Below, one piece after another: positions 1 to 6,179 of a DNA stretch of 12,999 nt. Where the stretch lies: the NCBI GenBank assembly GCA_016787375.1, contig JAEUUM010000395.1:1-12999 (forward strand), given 5' to 3'. The notes under the pieces are model-generated. The model was not told the origin of the DNA, searched no databases, and saw only the letters and a list, made by a program, of their open reading frames with translations. The stretch comes from Saprospiraceae bacterium. GTDB taxonomy: Bacteria > Bacteroidota > Bacteroidia > Chitinophagales > Saprospiraceae. A program made the translations under genes and the position numbers. The first letter of the stretch is position 1. Every line of letters starts with the position of its first letter.

Positions 1-1855
1 TTAATCTTGCCGATGCTGCCCCAATCACGCTGCTAAGAATTCGTTCAACGTATGAAACCATTCGTGGGTCGGCTTTACCCGGTTGAAGAATTATTCTGTT
101 GCGTTGTGCATAGCTTTTCAAAAGTTTGTCTGTACGTACTTCACCTATGAAATTACGTAAAAGTCTGCTGAGGTCTTCTTGTTGGGCTTCTCCTCTCCAT
201 GGGGAAACTTTTTCAATTCTCCCTGAATGTTTGAAAATATCTACAAATAGTTCAGCCTGGTAAGTCTCTTGTGGTGAGCGTTCGGTTACAAGGGAAACGC
301 CAAAATATACAATGCAATTGATGAGCATACTCCAGAAAAAACTATGCGCGATAGGATCCAGACCAGTCAATCCCATCAAAGCTTCAGGCTTCAATAATGC
401 AATACTCCAAGGACCATTGCTAACAATTGATTGTTGCATCAACCCGGAATGTACCAGAGATGGCAGAATTGAAGTGTATAACCAAACGGAGAATCCGGCT
501 ATAAGTGAGGCCACTGCTCCCTGCCTTGTTGCCTCCTTCCAAAATATACCTCCAAATAGTGCGGGTGCAAGCTGGCTTACTCCTGCAAAAGAAACAAGTC
601 CGATGCTTACAAGATTAAAATATTCTGCAACCCACAGTTCATGAAAAAGGGCCATTAATAGGATTAATATGATGCTGTAACGCCTGATTTTCAGAATATT
701 GAATTGGAGGTTTTTGTTAAAATCTTTCAGATCTTTCTTTTTGCTTATAAATAATGGTGTGACAATGTTGTTGCTAATCATTGTGCTGAGTGCAATGGTC
801 TCTACAATTATCATTCCCGAAGCTGCTGACAAACCACCAATAAAAGTGAGCAACCCCAGCCAATTGGCGTGACTTTCCAACGGTATTGTCAAGACATATA
901 AATCTGAAGAAATACCCGGTTGATTTGCAAAAATAATTCTACCGGCCATCGCAATCGGCAAAACAAAGACATTGATAAGTAAAAGATATAAGGGAAATAG
1001 CCACATTGCCTTATTGATGTGTTCTTCTTTTAAATTTTCAACAACACTGATTTGAAATTGTCTTGGTAATAAGAAAATAGCAAATGTTGACATGAGAATC
1101 ATGCAAAACCAGTTCAAATAATCGTGCTGACCATGGAAGCTGAAAACATTTATCAGGTCAGTTCTTTGTTCAAGTTTTTGAAAAATATCGCCAAACCCAT
1201 CAAACAAATAATAAACAACAAAACCACCTACCAAGCTTAAAGCAAGTAGTTTTACAATTGATTCAAATGCAATTGCCACAACCAGTCCTTCATGTTTTTC
1301 AGATACATCAACGCTACGGGTACCAAATAGCATGATAAAACTGGCCAATATTACTGTAACTATACAACTTATGGTAAAATTGCTGGTTGAAAGTACAGAT
1401 TTGGGAGCCATGTGGCTGACCAATACTGTAAAAGATGAACTAATTGCTTTAATCTGAAGTGAAATGTAGGGAATAATAGCAATCACACATAAAATACTGA
1501 CCAACACTGCAAGAGGCATATACTTGCCGTATCTCGTTGAAATAAAATCCGCTAGAGTGGTTAACCCTTGTGTTTTTGAAATACGCATGACCTTGATTAA
1601 CAGACTGCCGAATAAGGCAGCCCCTATGGTTGGACCAAGGTATATTGTTAAAAAATATAACCCGCTCTGTGAAGCGAGGCCAACACTGCCGTAAAACGTC
1701 CATGCAGTGCAATATACTGCCAGAGATAGAGCATAAATCCAAGGATTGTTAATATAGTTTTTGCCCTGTTTGCTCTTTAATTCAACAATGTATGCTATTC
1801 CAAACAGTAAGCATAAATAAACCAATGAAATAATTACAATGATGGAGACAGTCAT
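1..1855 (-). CDS. CbrA/CrbS-type sensor kinase: Na+/solute symporter (SSS) domain plus STAC linker, C-terminus beyond the window
   Basis: The visible 618 codons are open to the left edge, so the gene is partial at its 3' end. Residues 1 to about 500 form a hydrophobic SSS/SLC5 domain of roughly 13 membrane segments (for example YALSLAVYCTAWTFYGSVGL near the N-terminus and VSFAGVSQLAPALFGGIFWK later). From about residue 550 (WRGEAQQEDLSRLLRNFIGE, then ERILSSVIGAASARL at the edge) it becomes soluble and matches, from memory, the STAC helical linker that joins SLC5 domains to histidine kinases in CbrA and CrbS. A plain symporter would end before this. The kinase domains themselves are not visible, so that part is inference. 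CrbS/CrbR controls acs in Vibrio and Pseudomonas, which fits acs lying nearby. The ATG overlaps the stop of the small upstream gene as ATGA, implying coupled translation. The ligand is unknown; acetate or another carboxylate is plausible. Confidence 0.86.
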   Translation of the reverse strand, partial: MTVSIIVIISLVYLCLLFGIAYIVELKSKQGKNYINNPWIYALSLAVYCTAWTFYGSVGLASQSGLYFLTIYLGPTIGAALFGSLLIKVMRISKTQGLTTLADFISTRYGKYMPLAVLVSILCVIAIIPYISLQIKAISSSFTVLVSHMAPKSVLSTSNFTISCIVTVILASFIMLFGTRSVDVSEKHEGLVVAIAFESIVKLLALSLVGGFVVYYLFDGFGDIFQKLEQRTDLINVFSFHGQHDYLNWFCMILMSTFAIFLLPRQFQISVVENLKEEHINKAMWLFPLYLLLINVFVLPIAMAGRIIFANQPGISSDLYVLTIPLESHANWLGLLTFIGGLSAASGMIIVETIALSTMISNNIVTPLFISKKKDLKDFNKNLQFNILKIRRYSIILILLMALFHELWVAEYFNLVSIGLVSFAGVSQLAPALFGGIFWKEATRQGAVASLIAGFSVWLYTSILPSLVHSGLMQQSIVSNGPWSIALLKPEALMGLTGLDPIAHSFFWSMLINCIVYFGVSLVTERSPQETYQAELFVDIFKHSGRIEKVSPWRGEAQQEDLSRLLRNFIGEVRTDKLLKSYAQRNRIILQPGKADPRMVSYVERILSSVIGAASARL

Positions 1856-2046
1856 TGCTGGTCGGATTTCATCTTAGCCCTTGAGAGTAAAACAAGCAGA
1901 ATAATACCTGTCAGCCAAACTGTAAACAAATAAATAAACAATTTTGCTAACTGTCCATCGGTTCCATCAATAATTGATAGTAATGGATAATTTACCAGCA
2001 CCATTAGGATAAAGGCAATTAAATACCCTGCTTGTTTTTTTCTCAA
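1852..2046 (-). CDS. Small two-helix membrane protein coupled to the SSS sensor kinase (CbrX-like position)
   Basis: This 64-residue protein begins MRKKQAGYLIAF and has two predicted membrane helices, at about residues 7-26 and 33-55, joined by a short polar turn (SIIDGTDGQ). A basic, polar tail (SRAKMKSDQQ) follows. By the positive-inside rule both ends should be cytoplasmic. The start is TTG: no ATG lies further upstream in frame, and the first internal ATG (residue 15) would destroy helix one. Its stop overlaps the ATG of the sensor kinase by 4 bp. A small membrane-protein gene immediately before cbrA, called cbrX, is described in Pseudomonas and is translationally coupled to cbrA. The position and topology match that arrangement, but I cannot show sequence homology. 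It may tune synthesis or assembly of the kinase. Confidence 0.75.
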   Translation of the reverse strand: MRKKQAGYLIAFILMVLVNYPLLSIIDGTDGQLAKLFIYLFTVWLTGIILLVLLSRAKMKSDQQ

Positions 2047-2077
2047 TTTGCTTGTCCCGGTTAATATTTGAGTTTTA

Positions 2078-2085
2078 CAAAAATA
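2078..2085 (-). promoter_or_regulatory. Possible Bacteroidota -7 box (TATTTTTG) for the small-protein/sensor-kinase pair
   Basis: On the minus strand TATTTTTG fits the Bacteroidota primary-sigma -7 consensus TAnnTTTG. It would put the transcript start roughly 25 nt before the TTG codon at 2046. The nearest upstream TTG that could serve as a -33 element is about 24 nt away, slightly too far, so this is a weak call. The 123-bp gap it sits in (2047-2169) is the longest in the minus-strand cluster, which is where a separate promoter would be expected. Confidence 0.35.
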
Positions 2086-2169
2086 CTAAAACACATCCGG
2101 GTTTTATATCAAAGTCTAATAATATTGGTTGAAATTTGTTTCCATTGCAGGATCCTGTTTCATAACCAT

Positions 2170-2418
2170 TTATACTTCAGACGAATCAGTAGGCAAATGA
2201 TCGTATTCGCCTTTCAGGCCAAACCATCCAAATATCAACAACCCTACGCAAATAGGAATAAATATTGTTAAAATAATGGACCATTGGAGTGTTACATTAG
2301 CCTTGGTAGCAGCTGTGGCGTGCCCAATTTTTTCAAATGCCTGCCAAAGCAAAAAAAGAACAATTGAAGGAGACAATGCCATCCATATGATACCTAGAAA
2401 TTTTTTAAGAGCATTCAT
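2170..2418 (-). CDS. Small membrane protein following the MHS transporter (DUF6814-like)
   Basis: This 82-residue protein has two hydrophobic helices, at about residues 8-27 (LGIIWMALSPSIVLFLLWQA) and 45-69 (WSIILTIFIPICVGLLIFGW). A polar connector (EKIGHATAATKANVTLQ) separates them and the tail is acidic (EYDHLPTDSSEV). It resembles, from memory, a small family annotated DUF6814 that occurs beside MFS transporters in Bacteroidota; this was not checked by search. It starts 23 bp after the transporter stop and shares with that gene the same leader element at the same distance from ATG, so the two are probably co-expressed. An accessory or stabilising subunit for the transporter is a reasonable inference, but no function is shown by sequence. 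Confidence 0.8.
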   Translation of the reverse strand: MNALKKFLGIIWMALSPSIVLFLLWQAFEKIGHATAATKANVTLQWSIILTIFIPICVGLLIFGWFGLKGEYDHLPTDSSEV

Positions 2419-2429
2419 AAGTTAATTTT

Positions 2430-2440
2430 TTTTAGTTGAT
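2430..2440 (-). promoter_or_regulatory. Shared leader element ATCAACTAAAA, 11 nt before the ATG of the 82-residue protein
   Basis: On the minus strand ATCAACTAAAA ends exactly 11 nt before the start codon at 2418. The identical 11-mer sits at the same distance before the MHS transporter gene, and a one-mismatch copy before the porin gene. It lies one base after the stop codon of the transporter gene. It could be a translation-initiation enhancer in this SD-poor genome, or a binding site for an RNA regulator. Confidence 0.5.
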
Positions 2441-2441
2441 A

Positions 2442-4124
2442 TTAATCTGTTACGTCTTTGTCTATCTTGTTGGTTAAGTAGATGGTACCAATGATCAAAC
2501 ACAGCGCCGCAACACCAATTGGGTACCATAATCCGGCAAGAGGCTCTCCTGCAGGATTTTCAGTAGTCTTTGTAAATTCCACGATAAGGGTGCTTAAAAA
2601 AGGAACCAATCCACCAAAAACTCCATTTCCGATGTGGTAAGGTAAGGACATGGATGTATACCTGATTTTGGTAGGAAACATTTCAACCAGGAAAGCTGCA
2701 ATTGGCCCGTAAACCATCGTAACATAAACTATCTGAAAGAAAATCAACAAAATCATCATATAAAAACTGTGCTTATCAAGAGCTTTTTCAATAATCACAC
2801 CTGGCTTTTTGCTTTTCTCAATAACCTTAACCGAAGCCACCCCGGCAGCCAAAGTTTGACTTTTCGCGGGCTTCACTTTAAGGGTTATTGTGTCTGAGCT
2901 TGCCGGCAAATTAAATACCACTTGATCTTTAGTTGACTCATAATCTGCACTGAGAGTGAGCGTGTCAGTTTTGGTGAATGAATAAACAGCCCCATCCGTA
3001 TAGACGGTGTCGTACTTGGTTGTAATTAACATTCTGTTTTTATGTTTTACATCGAAACTTGCCAGTTTGTCCGAAGTAGTTGTTTTGTCTTTATCAACAA
3101 TGTCGCGCCTTGTGGCTGGGTTTGTTAAATTTAGAAATTCTTTATAAAATGGTCTGTATGTTAAAATACCAAGCAACATACCAAGCATCATTATCCATTT
3201 TCTGCCAACCCTGTCGCTTAACCATCCAAAGAAAATGAAGAAAGGGGTTGCGACTAAAATGGCAACCAAAAGAATATTTCGAGATTCAACAAAGTTTACC
3301 TTACAGACATTCTCAATAAAAGATTGAGCATAAAATTGCCCGGTGTACCATATTACTCCCTGACCCATAACTGCGCCAAACAAAGCCAGCAGAACCATTT
3401 TAAAATTGCTCTTATGTCCAAAACTTTCTTTTATTGGGTTTACTGAACTTTTTCCCTCTGCCTTCAATTTTGCAAAAAGTGGTGACTCAGACATTTTCAT
3501 TCTTATGAAAATAGAAACAATTACCAAAACCAAACTGATCCAGAAAGGAATTCTCCAACCACCCCATTCTGAGCTAAATTTTTCTAATCCCTGATTTTGT
3601 CTCACCAGAATAATGATTCCAATTGCAAGAAATAAGCCTAAAGTAGCTGTTGTTTGTATCCAGCTTGTCCAAAAACCACGACGTCCGGGAGGAGCATGTT
3701 CTGCCACATATGTAGCCGCACCCCCATATTCACCTCCTAAAGCAAGTCCTTGTACCAGTCTTAAAACCAATACCAATATTGGAGCAGCCCAACCAATGGT
3801 GGCAAATCCCGGCACAAGACCAATTGCGAATGTTGACCCACCCATTAAAACCAGTGTTAACAAAAAGGTGTACTTTCTGCCGATCAGGTCCCCTAAACGA
3901 CCAAATACAAGGGCGCCAAATGGTCTTACAATAAAACCAGCTGCAAAAATGGCCAAAGTGCTTAACAATGCAGATGTACCTGCATCTTCAGGGAAGAATT
4001 GTTTGGATATTATGGTGGCTAGCATGCCAAAGATATAGAAATCGTACCACTCTATCAAAGTGCCGACAGATGACGCCCCAATGATAAAAGCCATACTTTT
4101 AGAAGATTCTTGATTCTGACTCAT
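2442..4124 (-). CDS. MHS-family MFS transporter (probable carboxylate:H+ symporter) with a large periplasmic insertion
   Basis: This 560-residue inner-membrane transporter carries MFS signatures: EWYDFYIFG at 25-33 in helix 1, GRLGDLIGRK at 75-84 in the 2-3 loop, RLVQGLALGGEYGGAA at 122-137, and the repeat motif GWLSDRVGRKW at 300-310 in the 8-9 loop. This set is typical of the metabolite:H+ symporter group (ProP, KgtP, ShiA relatives). Those are usually about 430-450 residues. The extra length is a hydrophilic block of about 125 residues (325-453) between helices 9 and 10, which topology places in the periplasm. Some longer MHS homologues carry an insertion at the same place after a Y-P/R-F/I-K motif. 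The substrate is not readable; the neighbouring porin, acs and sensor suggest a small organic acid. It starts 21 bp after the porin stop, consistent with an operon. Confidence 0.9.
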   Translation of the reverse strand: MSQNQESSKSMAFIIGASSVGTLIEWYDFYIFGMLATIISKQFFPEDAGTSALLSTLAIFAAGFIVRPFGALVFGRLGDLIGRKYTFLLTLVLMGGSTFAIGLVPGFATIGWAAPILVLVLRLVQGLALGGEYGGAATYVAEHAPPGRRGFWTSWIQTTATLGLFLAIGIIILVRQNQGLEKFSSEWGGWRIPFWISLVLVIVSIFIRMKMSESPLFAKLKAEGKSSVNPIKESFGHKSNFKMVLLALFGAVMGQGVIWYTGQFYAQSFIENVCKVNFVESRNILLVAILVATPFFIFFGWLSDRVGRKWIMMLGMLLGILTYRPFYKEFLNLTNPATRRDIVDKDKTTTSDKLASFDVKHKNRMLITTKYDTVYTDGAVYSFTKTDTLTLSADYESTKDQVVFNLPASSDTITLKVKPAKSQTLAAGVASVKVIEKSKKPGVIIEKALDKHSFYMMILLIFFQIVYVTMVYGPIAAFLVEMFPTKIRYTSMSLPYHIGNGVFGGLVPFLSTLIVEFTKTTENPAGEPLAGLWYPIGVAALCLIIGTIYLTNKIDKDVTD

Positions 4125-4135
4125 ATTAGTATATA

Positions 4136-4148
4136 TTTTAGTTGATTA
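4136..4148 (-). promoter_or_regulatory. Shared leader element TAATCAACTAAAA, 11 nt before the MHS transporter ATG
   Basis: On the minus strand this 13-mer includes the TAA stop codon of the porin gene and ends exactly 11 nt before the transporter ATG at 4124. It differs by one base from the 13-mer in front of the porin gene, and shares 11 identical bases with the leader of the 82-residue gene. The matched spacing in all three leaders argues for function at the level of translation. Confidence 0.5.
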
Positions 4149-5543
4149 TAAGAAAATGTGTGTTTGAATAATGAATTCACCTTTGCTACCATTGCGTTCC
4201 GGTAAATTGTTTACAGTTTTGTAAACAGGTCGTGTGCCGTATTGAATTGTAATTTTTGCATTGTGATTGCTCAAAAGATAGTTTAACCCCAGGTCATATT
4301 GAATTGAAGATTTACCTATGGCATCAAAATCTTTGTAGGTGAATGTTGCATATGGCATAAATGACGTCCCATTTTTTAATTTTGGCAGTACATAGCCAAC
4401 TTGGGTATACCAAATATTACCTGTTCCGATAGTAGGTTGCAGGTTTCCTGCACCTGACCAACTTGTTTCGGCATTTTGAGCAATAGTCTGTAAGGCGCCA
4501 TGAGTGTTCAATATGCCTATGTTTCGTAGATACTTTGTTCCGAAATCATTGATATAGAAAACACTATATACGCTAAGTGCCGTACCCTTTTCCTTATTAA
4601 CAGGCATATCAAGAAATACATCAATACCCAGATTGGATTGATTGTGAATTTCTACAGAATCAGTTGGAGAACTTTTTGATGCCGTCGCACCTTGATGATT
4701 GTACCATCCTGCACCGATATTGAAAACTTTTTTATTGCCCAGATAAGTTCCAACAAAATAAGGCAAAGCATTGCTCTCTTTATCCCAAAACATGTAATTT
4801 ACATAACCGCCTGTTGCCCACTTTTCATTCAGTACATTCACAGATGAAGAGCTTGTTACCGCTGTTGGTTGAATTCCAAAAGCAAATGGTTTGTTAAGAT
4901 GAAAGCGATAATCTAATCTTCCAATTTGTCCTTTCGCAAATATACCAAGTTGTCGGGCGAACTGATCGGTACCTTCGATATTGTACCAATTGAAAATTGG
5001 TGCATCCATGGTCATAAAGTTAAGTGTACTTTGGCTTGAAAGTCTTGAAACACCATTCCAGTAATGTAAACCGGCACCAACATGAAGTTTTCCCGGTAAT
5101 ATTGAAAAATCGGTGTATGCATCATGCCAGTAAATTTGTGGCCGCTTGCCTCCCTGCCCTGTTGCACTCGCACCTGTGCCCAATATGCCCGAACCACCTC
5201 CGTTAACAAAGCTTTGGTTATTGATTCCAAAATGAGTCACGATCATGAATCTGGGAGAAATCTGTGCCTGGATCAAAAATCGCAATCTTCTGATACTCAG
5301 ATCAACTGCCAAATCTTGGGTCTTTCCATTGACATCAAGTGTGCCGGGATTATTTTGTGTAAAGCTCAGCCAGGTTTGCTCCCATGTAATGAGTCTTACA
5401 AATTTTTTGCCGGTAGAGTCCAATTTTAATGTCAAAGGCTTATACGAATGATCGACTTTGGCCGGAATCGATGCTTGCTGACCATTTGCAATATTTATTA
5501 TGGCAAATAGCATTAAATACAATAAGTGTTTTTGTTTTTTCAT
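4146..5543 (-). CDS. Outer-membrane beta-barrel porin
   Basis: This 465-residue protein starts with a signal peptide (MKKQKHLLYLMLFAIINIAN, probable cleavage after NG before QQAS). The rest is rich in alternating polar/aromatic strands, for example RFMIVTHFGI, LHVGAGLHYW, YQVGYVLP-like and SFMPYATFTYKDF segments. It ends in HIFL, a hydrophobic C-terminus of the kind used for outer-membrane assembly. Length and composition fit a 16- to 18-stranded porin, but I cannot assign a named subfamily; phosphate-selective OprO/OprP-type is one option. Being first of the three transport genes, it would let the substrate of the adjacent MHS transporter cross the outer membrane. ATG at 5543 is chosen because the lysine-rich signal peptide begins there and the shared leader element precedes it by 11 nt. 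Confidence 0.85.
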   Translation of the reverse strand: MKKQKHLLYLMLFAIINIANGQQASIPAKVDHSYKPLTLKLDSTGKKFVRLITWEQTWLSFTQNNPGTLDVNGKTQDLAVDLSIRRLRFLIQAQISPRFMIVTHFGINNQSFVNGGGSGILGTGASATGQGGKRPQIYWHDAYTDFSILPGKLHVGAGLHYWNGVSRLSSQSTLNFMTMDAPIFNWYNIEGTDQFARQLGIFAKGQIGRLDYRFHLNKPFAFGIQPTAVTSSSSVNVLNEKWATGGYVNYMFWDKESNALPYFVGTYLGNKKVFNIGAGWYNHQGATASKSSPTDSVEIHNQSNLGIDVFLDMPVNKEKGTALSVYSVFYINDFGTKYLRNIGILNTHGALQTIAQNAETSWSGAGNLQPTIGTGNIWYTQVGYVLPKLKNGTSFMPYATFTYKDFDAIGKSSIQYDLGLNYLLSNHNAKITIQYGTRPVYKTVNNLPERNGSKGEFIIQTHIFL

Positions 5544-5554
5544 AATTTTAATGA

Positions 5555-5567
5555 TTTTAATTGATTA
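5555..5567 (-). promoter_or_regulatory. Shared leader element TAATCAATTAAAA, 11 nt before the porin ATG
   Basis: On the minus strand TAATCAATTAAAA ends exactly 11 nt before the ATG at 5543. It matches 12 of 13 bases of the element before the MHS transporter. Here it is not attached to a preceding stop codon, so the similarity is not simply due to a shared gene end. Confidence 0.5.
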
Positions 5568-5585
5568 GCAAGCTAAGATTGCGAA

Positions 5586-5609
5586 ATCAAAAAATATCAT
5601 CAAAATATC
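5586..5609. repeat. Tandem near-repeat ATCAAAAAATATC / ATCAAAATATC upstream of the porin gene
   Basis: Two head-to-tail copies of an A/T-rich unit, 13 and 11 bases long and differing only in A-tract length, sit about 45-65 bp before the porin start. That is where a promoter or activator site would be expected. On the minus strand they read GATATTTTGAT and GATATTTTTTGAT, each one base off the TAnnTTTG spacing. They could be a regulator site or degenerate promoter sequence; A/T-rich coincidence is also possible. Confidence 0.3.
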
Positions 5610-5635
5610 AGATATACTTTTGTAAAATGGTATAG

Positions 5636-6061
5636 TTATAATGATTTTCTAAAACGCTCCCATTTGATGAGCATAAACTTATCTCCCAATTCTGTTATGA
5701 TACAACCTGCTGATTTTAGAAATTCTTTTTGAGACATTAAATCGAGCAATTCGGTTCTATCAACGACTTTATAAGTTGGTTTATAATCAAAATTATCTGG
5801 TTGTCTAATGTTGTATTTTTTTACCCAATTCATAACAGAAACATGACTTATGCCAAGAATTCTCTCTATTTCCCGATAACTAAGCCCCTCTAAATATAGC
5901 TGAAAGGCTTTTATGATGAAATAAGGGTCAATACTCTTGCCATCTTTAAGCACTGTAAAATAATAATCGCACTTTTTACAATGGTAGCGTTGGCGCATTT
6001 TTACCACCCCACTTCTTGTGAGGTGCTCACTTTTACACTTCGGGCATACAGGTTGAATCAT
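5636..6061 (-). CDS. Orphan InsA-like zinc-ribbon/HTH DNA-binding protein (domesticated IS1-type?)
   Basis: This 141-residue protein has an N-terminal zinc ribbon with paired cysteines C6-x2-C9 and C28-x2-C31, with basic/aromatic spacing (MRQRYHCKKCDYYF). A helix-turn-helix follows at about 60-82 (LSYREIERILGISHVSVMNW). This is the layout of InsA, the DNA-binding half of IS1 transposase. The last 50 residues (EFLKSAGCIITELGDKFMLI near the end) do not resemble a DDE catalytic domain, and only 92 bp separate its stop from the porin gene, so no InsB-like partner or frameshift product fits. It sits divergent from acs and upstream of the porin/transporter genes, so a role as local transcription regulator is an inference. 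The alternative is a decayed IS remnant, but the frame is intact and has its own distinct C-terminus. Confidence 0.8.
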   Translation of the reverse strand: MIQPVCPKCKSEHLTRSGVVKMRQRYHCKKCDYYFTVLKDGKSIDPYFIIKAFQLYLEGLSYREIERILGISHVSVMNWVKKYNIRQPDNFDYKPTYKVVDRTELLDLMSQKEFLKSAGCIITELGDKFMLIKWERFRKSL

Positions 6062-6081
6062 AAGGCTAAATTAAAAAAACT

Positions 6082-6097
6082 TAACTATACTTAGTTA
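6082..6097. promoter_or_regulatory. Perfect inverted repeat TAACTA-TACT-TAGTTA between acs and the InsA-like gene
   Basis: This is a 6-bp dyad with a 4-bp spacer, 21 bp upstream of the InsA-like start codon and about 55 bp before the acs -7 box. The position suits an operator acting on one or both divergent genes, for example autoregulation by the InsA-like protein. The left part, TAACTATAC, recurs inverted beyond the other end of that gene (5630-5638). Confidence 0.4.
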
Positions 6098-6151
6098 GCA
6101 TAAATATATTATTTTAGCAAGAATCTTCTTTTATTGACTAATTATTGTTCC

Positions 6152-6159
6152 TAAATTTG
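6152..6159 (+). promoter_or_regulatory. Bacteroidota-type -7 box (TAAATTTG) for acs
   Basis: TAAATTTG matches the consensus TAnnTTTG exactly. Transcription would begin near 6163-6166, leaving a short A-rich leader of about 15 nt before the ATG at 6180. This would leave the GTG at 6159 outside the mRNA and so supports the ATG. The upstream TTG at 6134-6136 is only 15 nt away, short for a -33 element. Confidence 0.5.
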
Positions 6160-6179
6160 TGAAAAATCAAAAAACAAAT

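Noticed and set aside
2055..2102. CCCGG...CCGGG inverted repeat upstream of the small membrane protein
   Set aside because: The arms are only 5 bp with a spacer of nearly 40 bp; not distinguishable from chance.
2148..2157. Palindrome CAGGATCCTG as a terminator for the transporter operon
   Set aside because: It has no loop and no T-tract on the minus strand; a 10-bp palindrome with no other support.
3406..4038. Plus-strand open frames opposite the MHS transporter, and similar frames over the porin, acs, kinase and CHAT genes
   Set aside because: They lie entirely opposite or out of frame with strong coding genes, have no recognisable domains, and show composition expected of shadow frames.
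5630..6090. A complete insertion sequence around the InsA-like gene
   Set aside because: There is no DDE transposase domain, only a 9-bp inverted match, and no target-site duplication in the flanks.
6159..6179. In-frame GTG start for acs, seven codons upstream of the ATG
   Set aside because: The GTG overlaps the end of the TAAATTTG -7 box, so the mRNA probably begins after it; the ATG at 6180 opens the conserved Acs N-terminus.
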